A DNA stretch of 64,000 bases from Campylobacter gastrosuis (lineage in GTDB: Bacteria > Campylobacterota > Campylobacteria > Campylobacterales > Campylobacteraceae), in the NCBI RefSeq assembly GCF_030249845.1, contig NZ_JANURM010000002.1, positions 248,001 to 312,000 on the forward strand, in the 5' to 3' direction. How positions within the stretch are numbered: the stretch's first letter is position 1; every line of letters starts with the position of its first letter. Of this stretch, positions 9,034 through 17,685 are shown in pieces. The translations under genes were made by a program, and so were the position numbers. The notes below the pieces were generated by a model that searched no databases, was not told the DNA's origin, and was given only the letters and a program-made list of their open reading frames with translations.

Positions 9034-10356
9034 TTATAAAATGTATCTTGCTAAATCTTGGTCTTTTACGACATCATTTAGTCGCTCTCTTACCAAGTCG
9101 GCGGTTACTACGATACTTTCGCCACTTTTTTCACTAGCTTCAAAGCTAATATCCTCAATCACACGCTCAATCACGGTGTGAAGCCGTCTAGCGCCGATAT
9201 CCTCCATACTTTCGTTTGCGTTTTGAGCGATTTTGGCTATCTCTTTGATCGCTTCATCGTCAAATTTCAGCTCAACGTTTTCGGTCTTTAAAAGCGCCGT
9301 GTATTGCTTTAAGAGTGAATTTTTTGGCTGGGTTAAAATCGCATAAAGTGCCTTTTCATCAAGACTGCTTAACTCCACGCGAAGTGGGAAGCGTCCTTGA
9401 AGCTCTGGGATTAGATCGCTTGGCTTTGAGATGTGAAAGGCGCCAGCGGCGATAAATAAAATATGATCGGTTTTAATGTTGCCAAATTTGGTATTAACAA
9501 GTGAACCCTCAACGATAGGGAGCAAATCACGCTGGACACCCTCTTTGCTTGGGTCTTGGCGACCAGAATTGCCACTACTAACAGCTACTTTATCAATCTC
9601 ATCAATGAAAATTATGCCCTCATTTTCAGCGCGTCTTAACGCCTCGGCTTTAATGTCCTCAATGTTTAAAATTTTCTCGTTCGCTTCGGCTTGAAGGGCT
9701 TTTTTAGCGTCCTTAACCTTCATCTCTTTTTTGACGCTTTTATTCGTAATGCCGATGATTTTGATAAAACTCTCTTGCATTTGAGCCATATCGGGCGGCA
9801 TATTTGAGTTGGTATCAAGGGCGTTTTGCTGGATTTCAATCTCAATGTTTAAATCATCTAAATCGCCGTTTTTAAATTTCGCCACCATTTTTTCATAGCT
9901 TCGCTCATAATCAGCCATTTTCTCATCGCTTGCGCCCTTTGGTAGCGGTGGGAGCAGTTTTTTGATGATTTTATCTTCAATGTAGGCGTTGATTTTGTCC
10001 TGATTTTTCTCGCTTTGTTCGCTTTTTACGAGATTAAAAGACGCCATTACAAGATCTCTTACCATACTCTCAACATCGCGTCCTACAAAGCCAACTTCGG
10101 TGTATTTACTAGCTTCAACCTTTACAAATGGCAGTCCCATCATCTTTGAGAGCCGTCTTGCAATTTCGGTTTTGCCAACGCCAGTTGAGCCGATCATTAG
10201 GATATTTTTTGGCATTATGTCATCTTGAATTTCTTTTTCAAGCTTCATTCTTCGGTAACGATTTCTCAGTGCGATTGCGATTATTTTTTTAGCATCCTTT
10301 TGTCCGATGACGTAATCATCTAAAAAATCAACAATCTGCCTTGGTGTCATATTCAT
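9034..10356 (-). CDS. hslU: HslU, ATPase/unfoldase subunit of the HslUV protease
   Basis: AAA+ ring ATPase that unfolds substrates and feeds them to HslV. The 440-residue sequence shows the N-terminal TPRQIVDFLDDYVIGQ motif, Walker A GSTGVGKTEIAR (about 57-68), the pore motif region KYTEVGFVGRDVE (about 84-96), the I domain (about 105-240), Walker B GIIFIDEIDKV (about 248-258), sensor 2 region with GARRLHTVIE, and the C-terminal tail ending DLARYIL that docks into HslV. Start overlaps hslV stop by one base (TAATG). Confidence 0.97.
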   Translation of the reverse strand: MNMTPRQIVDFLDDYVIGQKDAKKIIAIALRNRYRRMKLEKEIQDDIMPKNILMIGSTGVGKTEIARRLSKMMGLPFVKVEASKYTEVGFVGRDVESMVRDLVMASFNLVKSEQSEKNQDKINAYIEDKIIKKLLPPLPKGASDEKMADYERSYEKMVAKFKNGDLDDLNIEIEIQQNALDTNSNMPPDMAQMQESFIKIIGITNKSVKKEMKVKDAKKALQAEANEKILNIEDIKAEALRRAENEGIIFIDEIDKVAVSSGNSGRQDPSKEGVQRDLLPIVEGSLVNTKFGNIKTDHILFIAAGAFHISKPSDLIPELQGRFPLRVELSSLDEKALYAILTQPKNSLLKQYTALLKTENVELKFDDEAIKEIAKIAQNANESMEDIGARRLHTVIERVIEDISFEASEKSGESIVVTADLVRERLNDVVKDQDLARYIL

Positions 10357-10898
10357 TATTTTTCATCCTCAATCACGTAAGTTTTTATGTTTGTGTTTGT
10401 ATAAATGCAAATCTCTCCGGCTATCATTAGGCTTTCTTTGACTAAAATTTCAGCGTCAATGTCGGCTAGCTTATCAAGAGCCCTAGCTGCTGAAAGTGCG
10501 TAGTTACCGCCACTGCCAATCGCCGCTATCTTGCCGTCTTCTGGCTCAATAACGTCGCCAGTCCCGCTTAATAGAAAAATTTTCTCTCTGTTTAAAACGA
10601 GCATCATCGCTTCAAGTTTGCGTAAATACTTATCCTTTCGCCACTCTTTGCTAAACTCAATAACCGCCTTTAAAAGGTCGCCTTTTGTGCTTTCAAGGTG
10701 CTTTTCAAACATATCAAAAAGATTAAACGCATCAGCGGTGCTACCTGCAAAACCAGCAAGGACTTTGCCGTCTTTGATTTTACGAATTTTAACGGCGTTG
10801 CCCTTTAAAATGGTGTTGCCAAAGCTTACTTGCCCATCTCCGCCGATTACGGATTTATCCTTGCCTTTGTAGGCTAAAATGGTCGTTGCGTGAAACAC
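10356..10898 (-). CDS. hslV: HslV, peptidase subunit of the HslUV protease
   Basis: Threonine peptidase forming the double hexameric chamber of the HslUV (ClpQY) protease in the cytoplasm. The N-terminal [12 protein letters not shown] places the nucleophile Thr at residue 5, exposed after processing of four residues; the conserved [11 protein letters not shown] and SGTGDV segments follow. The start is GTG at 10898, coupled to the rplI stop (TAGTG). At 180 residues the length is normal. Operon rplI-hslV-hslU-era matches other Campylobacter genomes. Confidence 0.97.
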   Translation of the reverse strand: MFHATTILAYKGKDKSVIGGDGQVSFGNTILKGNAVKIRKIKDGKVLAGFAGSTADAFNLFDMFEKHLESTKGDLLKAVIEFSKEWRKDKYLRKLEAMMLVLNREKIFLLSGTGDVIEPEDGKIAAIGSGGNYALSAARALDKLADIDAEILVKESLMIAGEICIYTNTNIKTYVIEDEK

Positions 10899-11347
10899 TA
10901 CTCGCCCTCAACTTCTACTTTTAAACTAGCGTGAATTCCCTGTCCTAAACGCACGTCAAGCGTGTAAATTCCAACCGCTTTTAGGTGCCCGCTCTCTATC
11001 TCAATGCTCTTTTTATCCACGACTAAGTGGTGCGTTTTTTCAAGCTCGGCTGAAATTTCATCTTTTGAAACCGAGCCAAATAACGCTCCATTTGCACCAA
11101 GTGGTTTTTTAATGACGACTTTTATCTTTTCAAGCTCGGCTTTTAGCTTTTCAATGTTTGCTAACTCGTATTTTTGCTCCTCAGCCTTGCGTTTTTGCGC
11201 GGCTTCGTATTGCCTTAAAACATCTGGCGTAGCGGCTTTTGCTAGACCTTTGCCTATTAAAAAGTTGTTTGCGTAGCCATCTTTTACATCTTTTATCTCG
11301 CCAGCCTTGCCAAGCGATTTTACATCTTTTATTAATAAAACTTTCAT
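10898..11347 (-). CDS. rplI: 50S ribosomal protein L9
   Basis: Component of the large ribosomal subunit near the L1 stalk. The 149-residue protein begins [20 protein letters not shown] and contains the L9 signature [14 protein letters not shown] (about 23-36), then a long connecting helix (about 40-75) and the C-terminal domain ending in SLKVEVEGE. Length and motif are typical. The SD-like sequence (AAGGATAAAA) precedes the ATG. Confidence 0.97.
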   Translation of the reverse strand: MKVLLIKDVKSLGKAGEIKDVKDGYANNFLIGKGLAKAATPDVLRQYEAAQKRKAEEQKYELANIEKLKAELEKIKVVIKKPLGANGALFGSVSKDEISAELEKTHHLVVDKKSIEIESGHLKAVGIYTLDVRLGQGIHASLKVEVEGE

Positions 11348-11355
11348 TTTTATCC

Positions 11356-12579
11356 TTATTTAAATTTTCTACCAGCTTTTTTGCCGATTATAAAGCGAAG
11401 TGCGTTTAATTTTATAAAGCCGTTCGCATCTTTTTGGTCAAAAACATTATCCTCTTCAAAGGTGCTAAACGCCTCGTTAAATAGGTTATCGGTTTTGCTA
11501 TCTCTGCCTAGGATTATTACGTTGCCTTTATAAAGCTCAACCCTAACCCAGCCATTTACGTTCTCTTGGCTCTTGTCAATTAAAGCTTGAAGCATTAAAC
11601 GCTCTGGCGACCACCAGTAGCCGTTATAGATTAGCTCGGCGTATTTTGGCATAAGCTCATCTTTTAGGTGAGCAGCACCCCGATCAAGCGTAATGCTCTC
11701 AATGGCTCTGTGTGCTTTTAGCATTATTGTGCCGCCCGGCGTTTCATAGCAACCTCTGCTTTTCATACCGACAGAGCGGTTTTCAGCCAAATCAAGTCTG
11801 CCTATGCCGTGCTTTGCGCCTAGGCGGTTTAGCTCGGTTAAAATTTCAGCCGGACTTAGCCTTTTGCCATTAATGCTAACTGGGTCGCCCTTTTCATAGC
11901 CAATTTCTATTATTTCGCTCTCATTTGGCGCGTCTTTTGGGTCAGTCGTCCATCGCCACATATCTTTTTCAGGGGCGTTTGCTGGATTTTCAAGCACTAA
12001 GCCCTCATAAGATATGTGAAGTAAATTTGCGTCCATTGAGTATGGGCTTTTGCCCGGTTTTTTCTCTATTTTTATGCCGTTTTTCTCAGCATAAGCTAAT
12101 AATTTTTCGCGTGAGTTTAGCTCCCACTCTCTCCAAGGAGCGATGATTGTAAGGTTATCGCCAAGTGCGTAATATCCAAGCTCAAAGCGGACTTGGTCGT
12201 TGCCTTTGCCGGTAGCTCCGTGGCTAACGCCGTCAGCTCCTACTAAAGAGGCGATCTCAGCCTGACGTTTAGCTATTAGCGGACGCGCAATTGATGTGCC
12301 AAGTAGATACTCGCCCTCATAAACGGCATTTGCTCTAAACATAGGAAATACAAAATCACGCACAAATTCCTCTTTTAAATCCTCAATAAAGATATTTTCA
12401 GGCTTTATGCCAAGCTCTAAGGCTTTGATTCTAGCTGGTTCAAGCTCTTCGCCTTGACCGATGTCGGCGGTAAATGTTACGACTTCGCACTTATACTCAT
12501 CTTGAAGCCACTTTAAAATAATACTCGTATCAAGTCCGCCAGAGTAGGCTAGAACGACCTTTTTAACATCTTTTTTCAT
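11356..12579 (-). CDS. argG: Argininosuccinate synthase
   Basis: Joins citrulline and aspartate with ATP to give argininosuccinate, the penultimate step of arginine synthesis. The 407-residue protein has the PP-motif [15 protein letters not shown] (about 10-24), the [10 protein letters not shown] motif (about 123-132), and [16 protein letters not shown] with its substrate contacts. Normal length. An 8-nt gap separates it from rplI, and it has its own promoter and a strong AAGGAG site, so it may head the operon argG-rplI-hslVU-era. Confidence 0.97.
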   Translation of the reverse strand: MKKDVKKVVLAYSGGLDTSIILKWLQDEYKCEVVTFTADIGQGEELEPARIKALELGIKPENIFIEDLKEEFVRDFVFPMFRANAVYEGEYLLGTSIARPLIAKRQAEIASLVGADGVSHGATGKGNDQVRFELGYYALGDNLTIIAPWREWELNSREKLLAYAEKNGIKIEKKPGKSPYSMDANLLHISYEGLVLENPANAPEKDMWRWTTDPKDAPNESEIIEIGYEKGDPVSINGKRLSPAEILTELNRLGAKHGIGRLDLAENRSVGMKSRGCYETPGGTIMLKAHRAIESITLDRGAAHLKDELMPKYAELIYNGYWWSPERLMLQALIDKSQENVNGWVRVELYKGNVIILGRDSKTDNLFNEAFSTFEEDNVFDQKDANGFIKLNALRFIIGKKAGRKFK

Positions 12580-12587
12580 ATTTTTAA

Positions 12588-12618
12588 CTCCTTTTGGTTT
12601 AAATCAGACGATTTTATA
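12588..12618 (-). promoter_or_regulatory. argG promoter and ribosome site
   Basis: The reverse strand reads TTTTTTGTATAAAATCG; TATAAAAT (12611-12618) after a T-run is a good Campylobacter -10 element, with transcription expected to start near 12604. AAAGGAG (12588-12594) precedes the ATG at 12579. No arginine-repressor-like palindrome was recognised. Confidence 0.6.
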
Positions 12619-12644
12619 CAAAAAATTTTTAAATTTATGTAAAA

Positions 12645-14612
12645 TTAGAGTTTTTCTAACAAGTTCTCATAAACTTTTATCTTGCCTAACTCGCTATCAA
12701 GCTCATCGCCAACGCTTGTTTTGCTCTCAATTTGGGTTGAAATTTTATCCGTATTTTTAACAAGCTCAGAGATTGTCGCTGAAATCACAGATGATTTTTC
12801 TTGGATATCAAGCATATCTTTACTCGTATTTTTGGTGTTTTCGCTAATTGACTCAACCCTTTCAACGACTGATTTTATTGAAACACTGGTCTCTCCAAGC
12901 GATTTTTGTGTCCGCTCGGCTAGTTTTCTAACCTCATCGGCAACCACGGCAAAACCCCTGCCGTGCTCGCCAGCCCTAGCTGCCTCAATAGCAGCGTTAA
13001 GCGCAAGTAAATTCGTTTGGTCGGCAATTTCAGAGATAATCTCAAAAACCCTGTTTAGATCGCTAATGTTGTTTAAAAGCTGGGTTACGTCATCTTGGAG
13101 ATTGATTTTTTCGGAATTTTGCACCAAGCTCTCGTTTAGGTAGTTTGAAAACTCGCCAAATTTCGCATTGACATCAGCTAAACTGCCCTTTACATTGCCA
13201 AATCCGCCTGAAATTTCTTTTAAAGCGTCAGAAACGCCTGAAATTATCGGCACACTTGATTTTAGCTGAGTTAGCATCGTTTCGTTGATTTTGTTAATTA
13301 AAGTTAAACGAGCTATCTTTCTTTCTAAGAAATACGCCTTAAATTCACTAAGTCTTCTAGCGAAAGTATTTACGTATTCATCGTTAAATTCGCCCTCTTG
13401 CTTGTAGAAAAACACGGCTGTTAAAGTTTCGTTCATATTTACGCCAAGCAACTCGCCAAAGGTTGAAAATCCAACGACTGGGAATTCTTTAAACATCTTT
13501 AAATTTTCAAGTCCGCTCGTGTTTTGCAAACGCCTTAAAACGCAGTCGTTAAAAATCGCACCAAGCGGCTTTGGCTTATTCGCCTGAAATTTAGCGTAAT
13601 CAGCCCTTGTGGCTTCGGCAAAATCAATGCGTTTTAGCACCGAAAGCTCCTCGGCGCTGTCAATGTCACAATACACTCTCATCGCCTTGTTTTGCTGGTC
13701 AAAATCAAGCAGAGAGCGGACGTAAATTTCGTTATTTATCTTAACTCCAAATGCATACTCAGCCATCATTTTATTAAGGCTGTTTATATCGCATTTAAAA
13801 TGCTCGCAAAGTGCGTCTGTAACGCTAACGGCTTCATATTTTGAAGTGTCTAAAAACTCATAAATCGTTCGGTTTCTTAAATCGGCTGAGAGAATGCTAA
13901 ATTTCTTGCCGGTGTCTTGAAAATTTTGCGTTTTAAATACGCCAAAGTGGTAATTTGGATTAAATTTAATGTAAGTAATTACGGCTTTGCCCTGAACGAC
14001 GCTTTGGTTGTTGTAGATAAAAGTACCTGAAAAATCAAGCTTACCGCCAGCGCTACCGCCGATATAAAAGCAAGGCAAATGCCCGGTGTTATAGACCGCC
14101 TCCATAAAAAAGCTCTCGCTGCCGCTAAGTCCGTCAATTAGCGTGTAGGCTAAGGTGTCCTCGCTTTTTACCCTAAAACCGGTGCTGACGTTTGAAAATT
14201 CACGCTCAATGTATTTAATCTGGTCATTTACGCTAAAATTTCTACCAAGCCCCAAATCAATCGTAGCCACGTGTAAATTCGCAATCATCTTCTCATCAAA
14301 AAGCATTAACGTAACGCCATTTGAGTCCGCATCGCCGCCGTAAAATTTATCCCTGATTTTATCATTATCATAGCTACACAAAAGCCCAGATGAGCTAGCC
14401 ATAATGAGCGTAGCGCCGCTTGGCAGGGCTGATTTTATGCGTGAAGCCACGCTTGAAAGCTCAACATTTGGCATAGTGTAGCCAATGGCTAATTTTACCT
14501 TCATATTTACGTTTTTTAGCTTAGTTTCTATGTCGTTACCGCTTAGATACAAGCTTACTATATCTTTTGAGAAATTTTGGGGATTTTGCTCTTTTTTGCC
14601 AAAACCAAACAT
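12645..14612 (-). CDS. Cytoplasmic chemoreceptor with FIST sensor domain
   Basis: A 655-residue methyl-accepting-chemotaxis-type receptor without any transmembrane segment. The N-terminal half (about 30-400) matches FIST_N/FIST_C sensory domains, with [14 protein letters not shown] near 70-83 and [14 protein letters not shown] near 184-197, proposed to bind small ligands such as amino acids. The C-terminal part (about 460-650) is a short MCP signalling domain with the hairpin tip in [21 protein letters not shown], the CheA/CheW contact region. The absence of membrane helices implies a soluble cluster sensing the cell interior. It is divergent from the S4 gene and has its own AAGGAG site. Ligand unknown; adjacency to argG is suggestive only. 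Confidence 0.88.
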   Translation of the reverse strand: MFGFGKKEQNPQNFSKDIVSLYLSGNDIETKLKNVNMKVKLAIGYTMPNVELSSVASRIKSALPSGATLIMASSSGLLCSYDNDKIRDKFYGGDADSNGVTLMLFDEKMIANLHVATIDLGLGRNFSVNDQIKYIEREFSNVSTGFRVKSEDTLAYTLIDGLSGSESFFMEAVYNTGHLPCFYIGGSAGGKLDFSGTFIYNNQSVVQGKAVITYIKFNPNYHFGVFKTQNFQDTGKKFSILSADLRNRTIYEFLDTSKYEAVSVTDALCEHFKCDINSLNKMMAEYAFGVKINNEIYVRSLLDFDQQNKAMRVYCDIDSAEELSVLKRIDFAEATRADYAKFQANKPKPLGAIFNDCVLRRLQNTSGLENLKMFKEFPVVGFSTFGELLGVNMNETLTAVFFYKQEGEFNDEYVNTFARRLSEFKAYFLERKIARLTLINKINETMLTQLKSSVPIISGVSDALKEISGGFGNVKGSLADVNAKFGEFSNYLNESLVQNSEKINLQDDVTQLLNNISDLNRVFEIISEIADQTNLLALNAAIEAARAGEHGRGFAVVADEVRKLAERTQKSLGETSVSIKSVVERVESISENTKNTSKDMLDIQEKSSVISATISELVKNTDKISTQIESKTSVGDELDSELGKIKVYENLLEKL

Positions 14613-14619
14613 TTACTAA

Positions 14620-14640
14620 CTCCTTGCTGTGATTTTTATA
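14620..14640 (-). promoter_or_regulatory. Promoter and ribosome site of the FIST chemoreceptor
   Basis: The reverse strand carries TTGTATAAAAATC with TATAAA (14635-14640) as a likely -10 box, followed by AAGGAG about 8 nt before the ATG at 14612. It does not resemble a flagellar sigma-28 (CGATWT) or sigma-54 promoter, so expression is probably under the housekeeping sigma factor. Confidence 0.5.
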
Positions 14641-14700
14641 CAATAATTTTAGCAAAAAAATTTTATGTAAAAATAAAAAAATAAATATTTATTAAATATT

Positions 14701-14720
14701 TTTTGATAAAATCGGCGTTA
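14701..14720 (+). promoter_or_regulatory. Promoter of the S4/tsaE/lptB/rpoN operon; transcript predicted leaderless
   Basis: TTTTTTGATAAAATC contains TAAAAT at 14707-14712 behind a T-rich run, a good -10 element. The ATG at 14720 lies only 7 nt after the hexamer, so transcription should start at or next to the start codon. No Shine-Dalgarno sequence is present between them (CGGCGTT only). Confidence 0.5.
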
Positions 14721-14965
14721 TGAGAGTTGATAAATTTTTAAATGTCGTAAATATCACAAAACGGCGAGCGGTTTCAGAGGATATGTGTAAAAGTGGTGTC
14801 GTTAGCATTAACGGCGTAGTTGCAAAAGCTAGTAAGGACGTCAAAATCGGCGATAAAATCACGATAAAATTTATAACAAATGAGATAAGTTATCAAGTCC
14901 TAGCAATACCAACGACAAAATCAATCCCAAAATCAGCACAAAGCGAGTATGTAAAACAGCTATGA
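14720..14965 (+). CDS. S4-domain RNA-binding protein (HslR-like)
   Basis: An 81-residue protein made almost wholly of an S4 RNA-binding fold: MRVDKFLNVVNITKRRAVSE, then KSGVVSINGVVAKASKDVKIGD. Relatives such as HslR bind the 50S subunit with stalled peptidyl-tRNA. The ATG has no ribosome site and sits next to the predicted transcription start. Its end overlaps tsaE by 4 nt (ATGA). The same gene precedes tsaE-lptB-rpoN in C. jejuni. Confidence 0.88.
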   Translation: MRVDKFLNVVNITKRRAVSEDMCKSGVVSINGVVAKASKDVKIGDKITIKFITNEISYQVLAIPTTKSIPKSAQSEYVKQL

Positions 14966-15363
14966 TTTTAAAAGAAAATGAGCTAGAAAAGCTAATTGAA
15001 ATTTTACCAAAACAGGGCATTATCTTGCTTGTTGGCACGCTTGCAAGTGGCAAAACTACGCTTGTTAAACAGATAGCTAAATTTCACGGCGTAGATGATG
15101 ATGTAAGCTCTCCGACATTTTCGGTAATGCAAAGTTACAGCGGTAAATTTGGAGTGATTTATCACTACGATATTTATCAAAACGGCACGGACGGACTTAT
15201 AAAAAATGGCTTGGTTGAGAATTTTTTTGAAGACGGACTTCATTTGGTTGAGTGGGGCGATGAAAATTTAGAGAAAATTTTAGACAAATACGCCCTAAAA
15301 TACATAAAAATAACGATAAATTTAGAACAAAACGCAAGAAAATACGAGGTTAGCGGTGCATAA
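14962..15363 (+). CDS. tsaE: tRNA threonylcarbamoyladenosine synthesis ATPase TsaE
   Basis: ATPase partner of TsaB/TsaD in forming t6A at position 37 of ANN-decoding tRNAs. The 133-residue protein has Walker A GTLASGKTTLVKQ (about 27-39), the SSPTFSVMQSY switch (about 52-62), an HYDIYQ segment and HLVEWGDE (about 94-101) with the conserved Trp-Gly. Length fits the family. Overlaps the S4 gene at its start and lptB (GTG start) by 8 nt at its end. Confidence 0.93.
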   Translation: MILKENELEKLIEILPKQGIILLVGTLASGKTTLVKQIAKFHGVDDDVSSPTFSVMQSYSGKFGVIYHYDIYQNGTDGLIKNGLVENFFEDGLHLVEWGDENLEKILDKYALKYIKITINLEQNARKYEVSGA

Positions 15364-16084
15364 ATTACAGGTAAAAGAGCTTAAAAAAACGATAAAAAAG
15401 ACGCAGATTATAAAAGGCATAAGCTTAGAGATAAAAAGTGGCGAAGTCGTGGGGCTTCTTGGGCCAAATGGGGCTGGTAAAACGACCACGTTTTATATGA
15501 TTTGTGGGCTAATTAGCCCAAGTAGTGGCGGTGTGTTTTTAGATGATAAAGATGTAACTGCCGTGCCACTTCATAAACGAGCCGAGATGGGCATTGGCTA
15601 CCTGCCACAAGAGTCTTCAATATTTAAGGATTTAAGCGTTGAGGAGAATTTGCTTTTGGGCGCTGAGCTGATTTATAAAGATAAAAAAGAGTGCGAACAA
15701 AAGGTAAATGAGATGCTTGAACTGCTTAACATTGAGCCTATTCGCCTAAGAAAGGGCGTGAGTTTAAGCGGTGGAGAAAGAAGGCGTTGTGAGATCGCTA
15801 GAAGCCTGATGATAACGCCAAAATTTCTGCTTCTTGATGAGCCTTTTGCAGGTGTTGATCCGATAGCTGTTAGCGATATTCAAAGCATTGTAAGAGATCT
15901 TAAAAATTTAGGTATCGGCGTGCTAATAACCGATCACAACGTGCGTGAAACCCTAGCCATTTGCGACAGAGCCTACGTGATAAAAGACGGCTCACTTCTA
16001 GCTAGCGGCAGTGCAAACGAAGTCGCTCACGACAAAAATGTCCGCACACACTACCTTGGCGAAGAGTTTAAACTCTTAGAGTAA
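15356..16084 (+). CDS. lptB: Lipopolysaccharide export ABC ATPase LptB
   Basis: ATPase that powers LptFG extraction of lipopolysaccharide from the inner membrane. In 242 residues: Walker A GPNGAGKTTTF (about 35-45), Q-loop YLPQESSIF, signature LSGGERRRCEIAR (about 134-146), Walker B FLLLDEPFAGVDP (about 154-166), and the switch His in LITDHNVRE. The phrase QESSIFKDLSVEEN is characteristic of LptB. The start is GTG at 15356, supported by GAGG 6 nt upstream inside tsaE. lptD lies at the other end of this window. Confidence 0.95.
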   Translation: MHKLQVKELKKTIKKTQIIKGISLEIKSGEVVGLLGPNGAGKTTTFYMICGLISPSSGGVFLDDKDVTAVPLHKRAEMGIGYLPQESSIFKDLSVEENLLLGAELIYKDKKECEQKVNEMLELLNIEPIRLRKGVSLSGGERRRCEIARSLMITPKFLLLDEPFAGVDPIAVSDIQSIVRDLKNLGIGVLITDHNVRETLAICDRAYVIKDGSLLASGSANEVAHDKNVRTHYLGEEFKLLE

Positions 16085-16087
16085 AAA

Positions 16088-17329
16088 ATGCTTCGTGTAA
16101 AACAGGCAAACACCCAAAAATCAAAGCTAAACACCACGCTAAGGTCGTGGCTTGGGCTTTTAAGCGTAAATCTTGATGAGCTAAAAGAGAATTTAGAAAA
16201 TTTTTGCGAAAAAAATCCCTTTGTAACGATTGAAAATCGCATAAAAGTGCCTAAAAAAAACTTCTTTAAAGAGCTGTCTAAAAACTCGGTTTCGGACACG
16301 CTTGAAGCTGTTGTCGTGCAAAAAGATAGCCTTTGGCAGACGCTATTAAACCAAATAAATCCGCCACTTTTCCCCACACAAAAATCGCAAGAGATAGCCA
16401 AAAAAATCATTGAGTGCATAAACGATGAGGGCTATTTTGAGTATGATGATGAAATTTTAGCTAATTTTAACGCCGATGAAGTTGAGAAAATTCGCAAAAG
16501 ATTTGCCTATTTAGAGCCTGTTGGCGTTGGCGCAAAGGACTTAAAAGAGAGCTTTTTGTTTCAGCTTGATGAGCTTTATATTGATGATAAAAATTATGAA
16601 TTTGCTAAAATTTTAATAGAAAATTTTGATGATTTAGCCAAATTTACAAAGCAAAAAGAGTATGAAAACGCCATAAATTTAGTAAAAAAGCTAAAAAATC
16701 CACCAGCTATTGAGTTTATAAATGATTCAGCACAAGTAACGCCAGATATCATCGTAAATAGCGATGAGAACGGCATTAGCGTAAGTTTAAATGATGATTT
16801 TTACCCTGAGGTGGTTTTAGAAACAGATGAGCTAAATAGGGGCGATGAATTTATCGCTAAGCACGTAAAGCAGGCAAAAGAGCTAGTTGATGCATTGGAG
16901 ATGAGAAAGGCTACACTTTATAAAATCGGCTTAATGATAGTTGAGTATCAATATGAGTTCTTTTTAGGTGGCGAAGTTAAGCCAATGAGGCTCAAAGATA
17001 TTGCGTCTGATATTGACAGAAATCCTTCTACAATTAGTCGCGCAATCGCAAACAAATACCTGCTTTGCTCACGTGGGACGATACCGCTTAAAAATTTCTT
17101 TGCGACAGCACTTGATGATGATGTCTCAAACGAAGCGATAAAGAGCTACATTTTACAAATCATCAAAAATGAGAGCAAAACAAAGCCATTAAGTGATTTA
17201 AAAATCGTTGAAATGGTGCAAGAAAAATTTCAAATCACAATGGTAAGGCGAACTATCACAAAATACCGAAAAGCCCTAAATATCGCTAGTTCAAGCGAGA
17301 GAAAACGCATTTATGCCGTGCAGGGATAA
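16088..17329 (+). CDS. rpoN: RNA polymerase sigma-54 factor
   Basis: Sigma-54, which in Campylobacter drives the middle flagellar genes with the FlgS/FlgR system. The 413-residue protein has the N-terminal activator-interacting region (TTLRSWLGLLSVNLDELKEN, about 17-36), a core-binding domain, the helix-turn-helix region (LKDIASDIDRNPSTISRAI, about 302-320), and the RpoN box VRRTITKYRKALNI (about 390-403). The RpoN box reads RRTITKYR rather than ARRTVAKYR, normal for the group. It starts 3 nt after lptB. Slightly shorter than E. coli RpoN (477), as usual in Campylobacterota. Confidence 0.95.
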   Translation: MLRVKQANTQKSKLNTTLRSWLGLLSVNLDELKENLENFCEKNPFVTIENRIKVPKKNFFKELSKNSVSDTLEAVVVQKDSLWQTLLNQINPPLFPTQKSQEIAKKIIECINDEGYFEYDDEILANFNADEVEKIRKRFAYLEPVGVGAKDLKESFLFQLDELYIDDKNYEFAKILIENFDDLAKFTKQKEYENAINLVKKLKNPPAIEFINDSAQVTPDIIVNSDENGISVSLNDDFYPEVVLETDELNRGDEFIAKHVKQAKELVDALEMRKATLYKIGLMIVEYQYEFFLGGEVKPMRLKDIASDIDRNPSTISRAIANKYLLCSRGTIPLKNFFATALDDDVSNEAIKSYILQIIKNESKTKPLSDLKIVEMVQEKFQITMVRRTITKYRKALNIASSSERKRIYAVQG

Positions 17330-17685
17330 TGGCTTTTATCCGTGTTTTATAAATTTTAAGCACCCTTAATCGCAATATTTAGTCCCTTAAAAGTAAATGT
17401 TAGCGTTTTTAAGCCATACAAATTTATTTCATCATTGCCTTATAAAAAGCGTGTGTATGCAAACCACAGCTTACCTTAAATTTAGCCTTAAAATACCAAA
17501 AGTTTCATTTTAAAATTTACAACACAGCTAAAAACTAGCCCACTTTACATAAAATTTTACATATTCGCACTGCCATTTGGGCTTATTAGCAGATATTTTT
17601 TGGGCGAAATTTTTGCCTGTTTTTAAGCATTTTTGCCTATTTTTAGCCGATTTTAGTGCGATTTTTGCCCTAAAAACGGCTAATT
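17330..17685. other. Noncoding A/T-rich spacer between convergent rpoN and pepD
   Basis: This 356-nt stretch holds no plausible gene on either strand. A weak hairpin GGATAA-TGGCTT-TTATCC (17324-17341) followed by GTGTTTT may end rpoN transcription. The right half has several near-copies of TTTTTGCC spaced 13-30 nt apart (17610-17670), and a TTAGCCG/CGGCTAA pair with a long loop that could form a hairpin for the opposite strand. I see no recognisable family. Confidence 0.5.

Noticed and set aside
12682..13143. Long frames antisense to real genes, such as the 153-codon one over the chemoreceptor
   Set aside because: They mirror coding regions in the opposite strand, have no ribosome sites and give low-complexity Ser/Leu/Phe-rich products.
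15033..15052. Sigma-54-like TTGGCAC..TTGCA sequence inside tsaE
   Set aside because: The spacing between the GG and GC elements is too short for a sigma-54 promoter.
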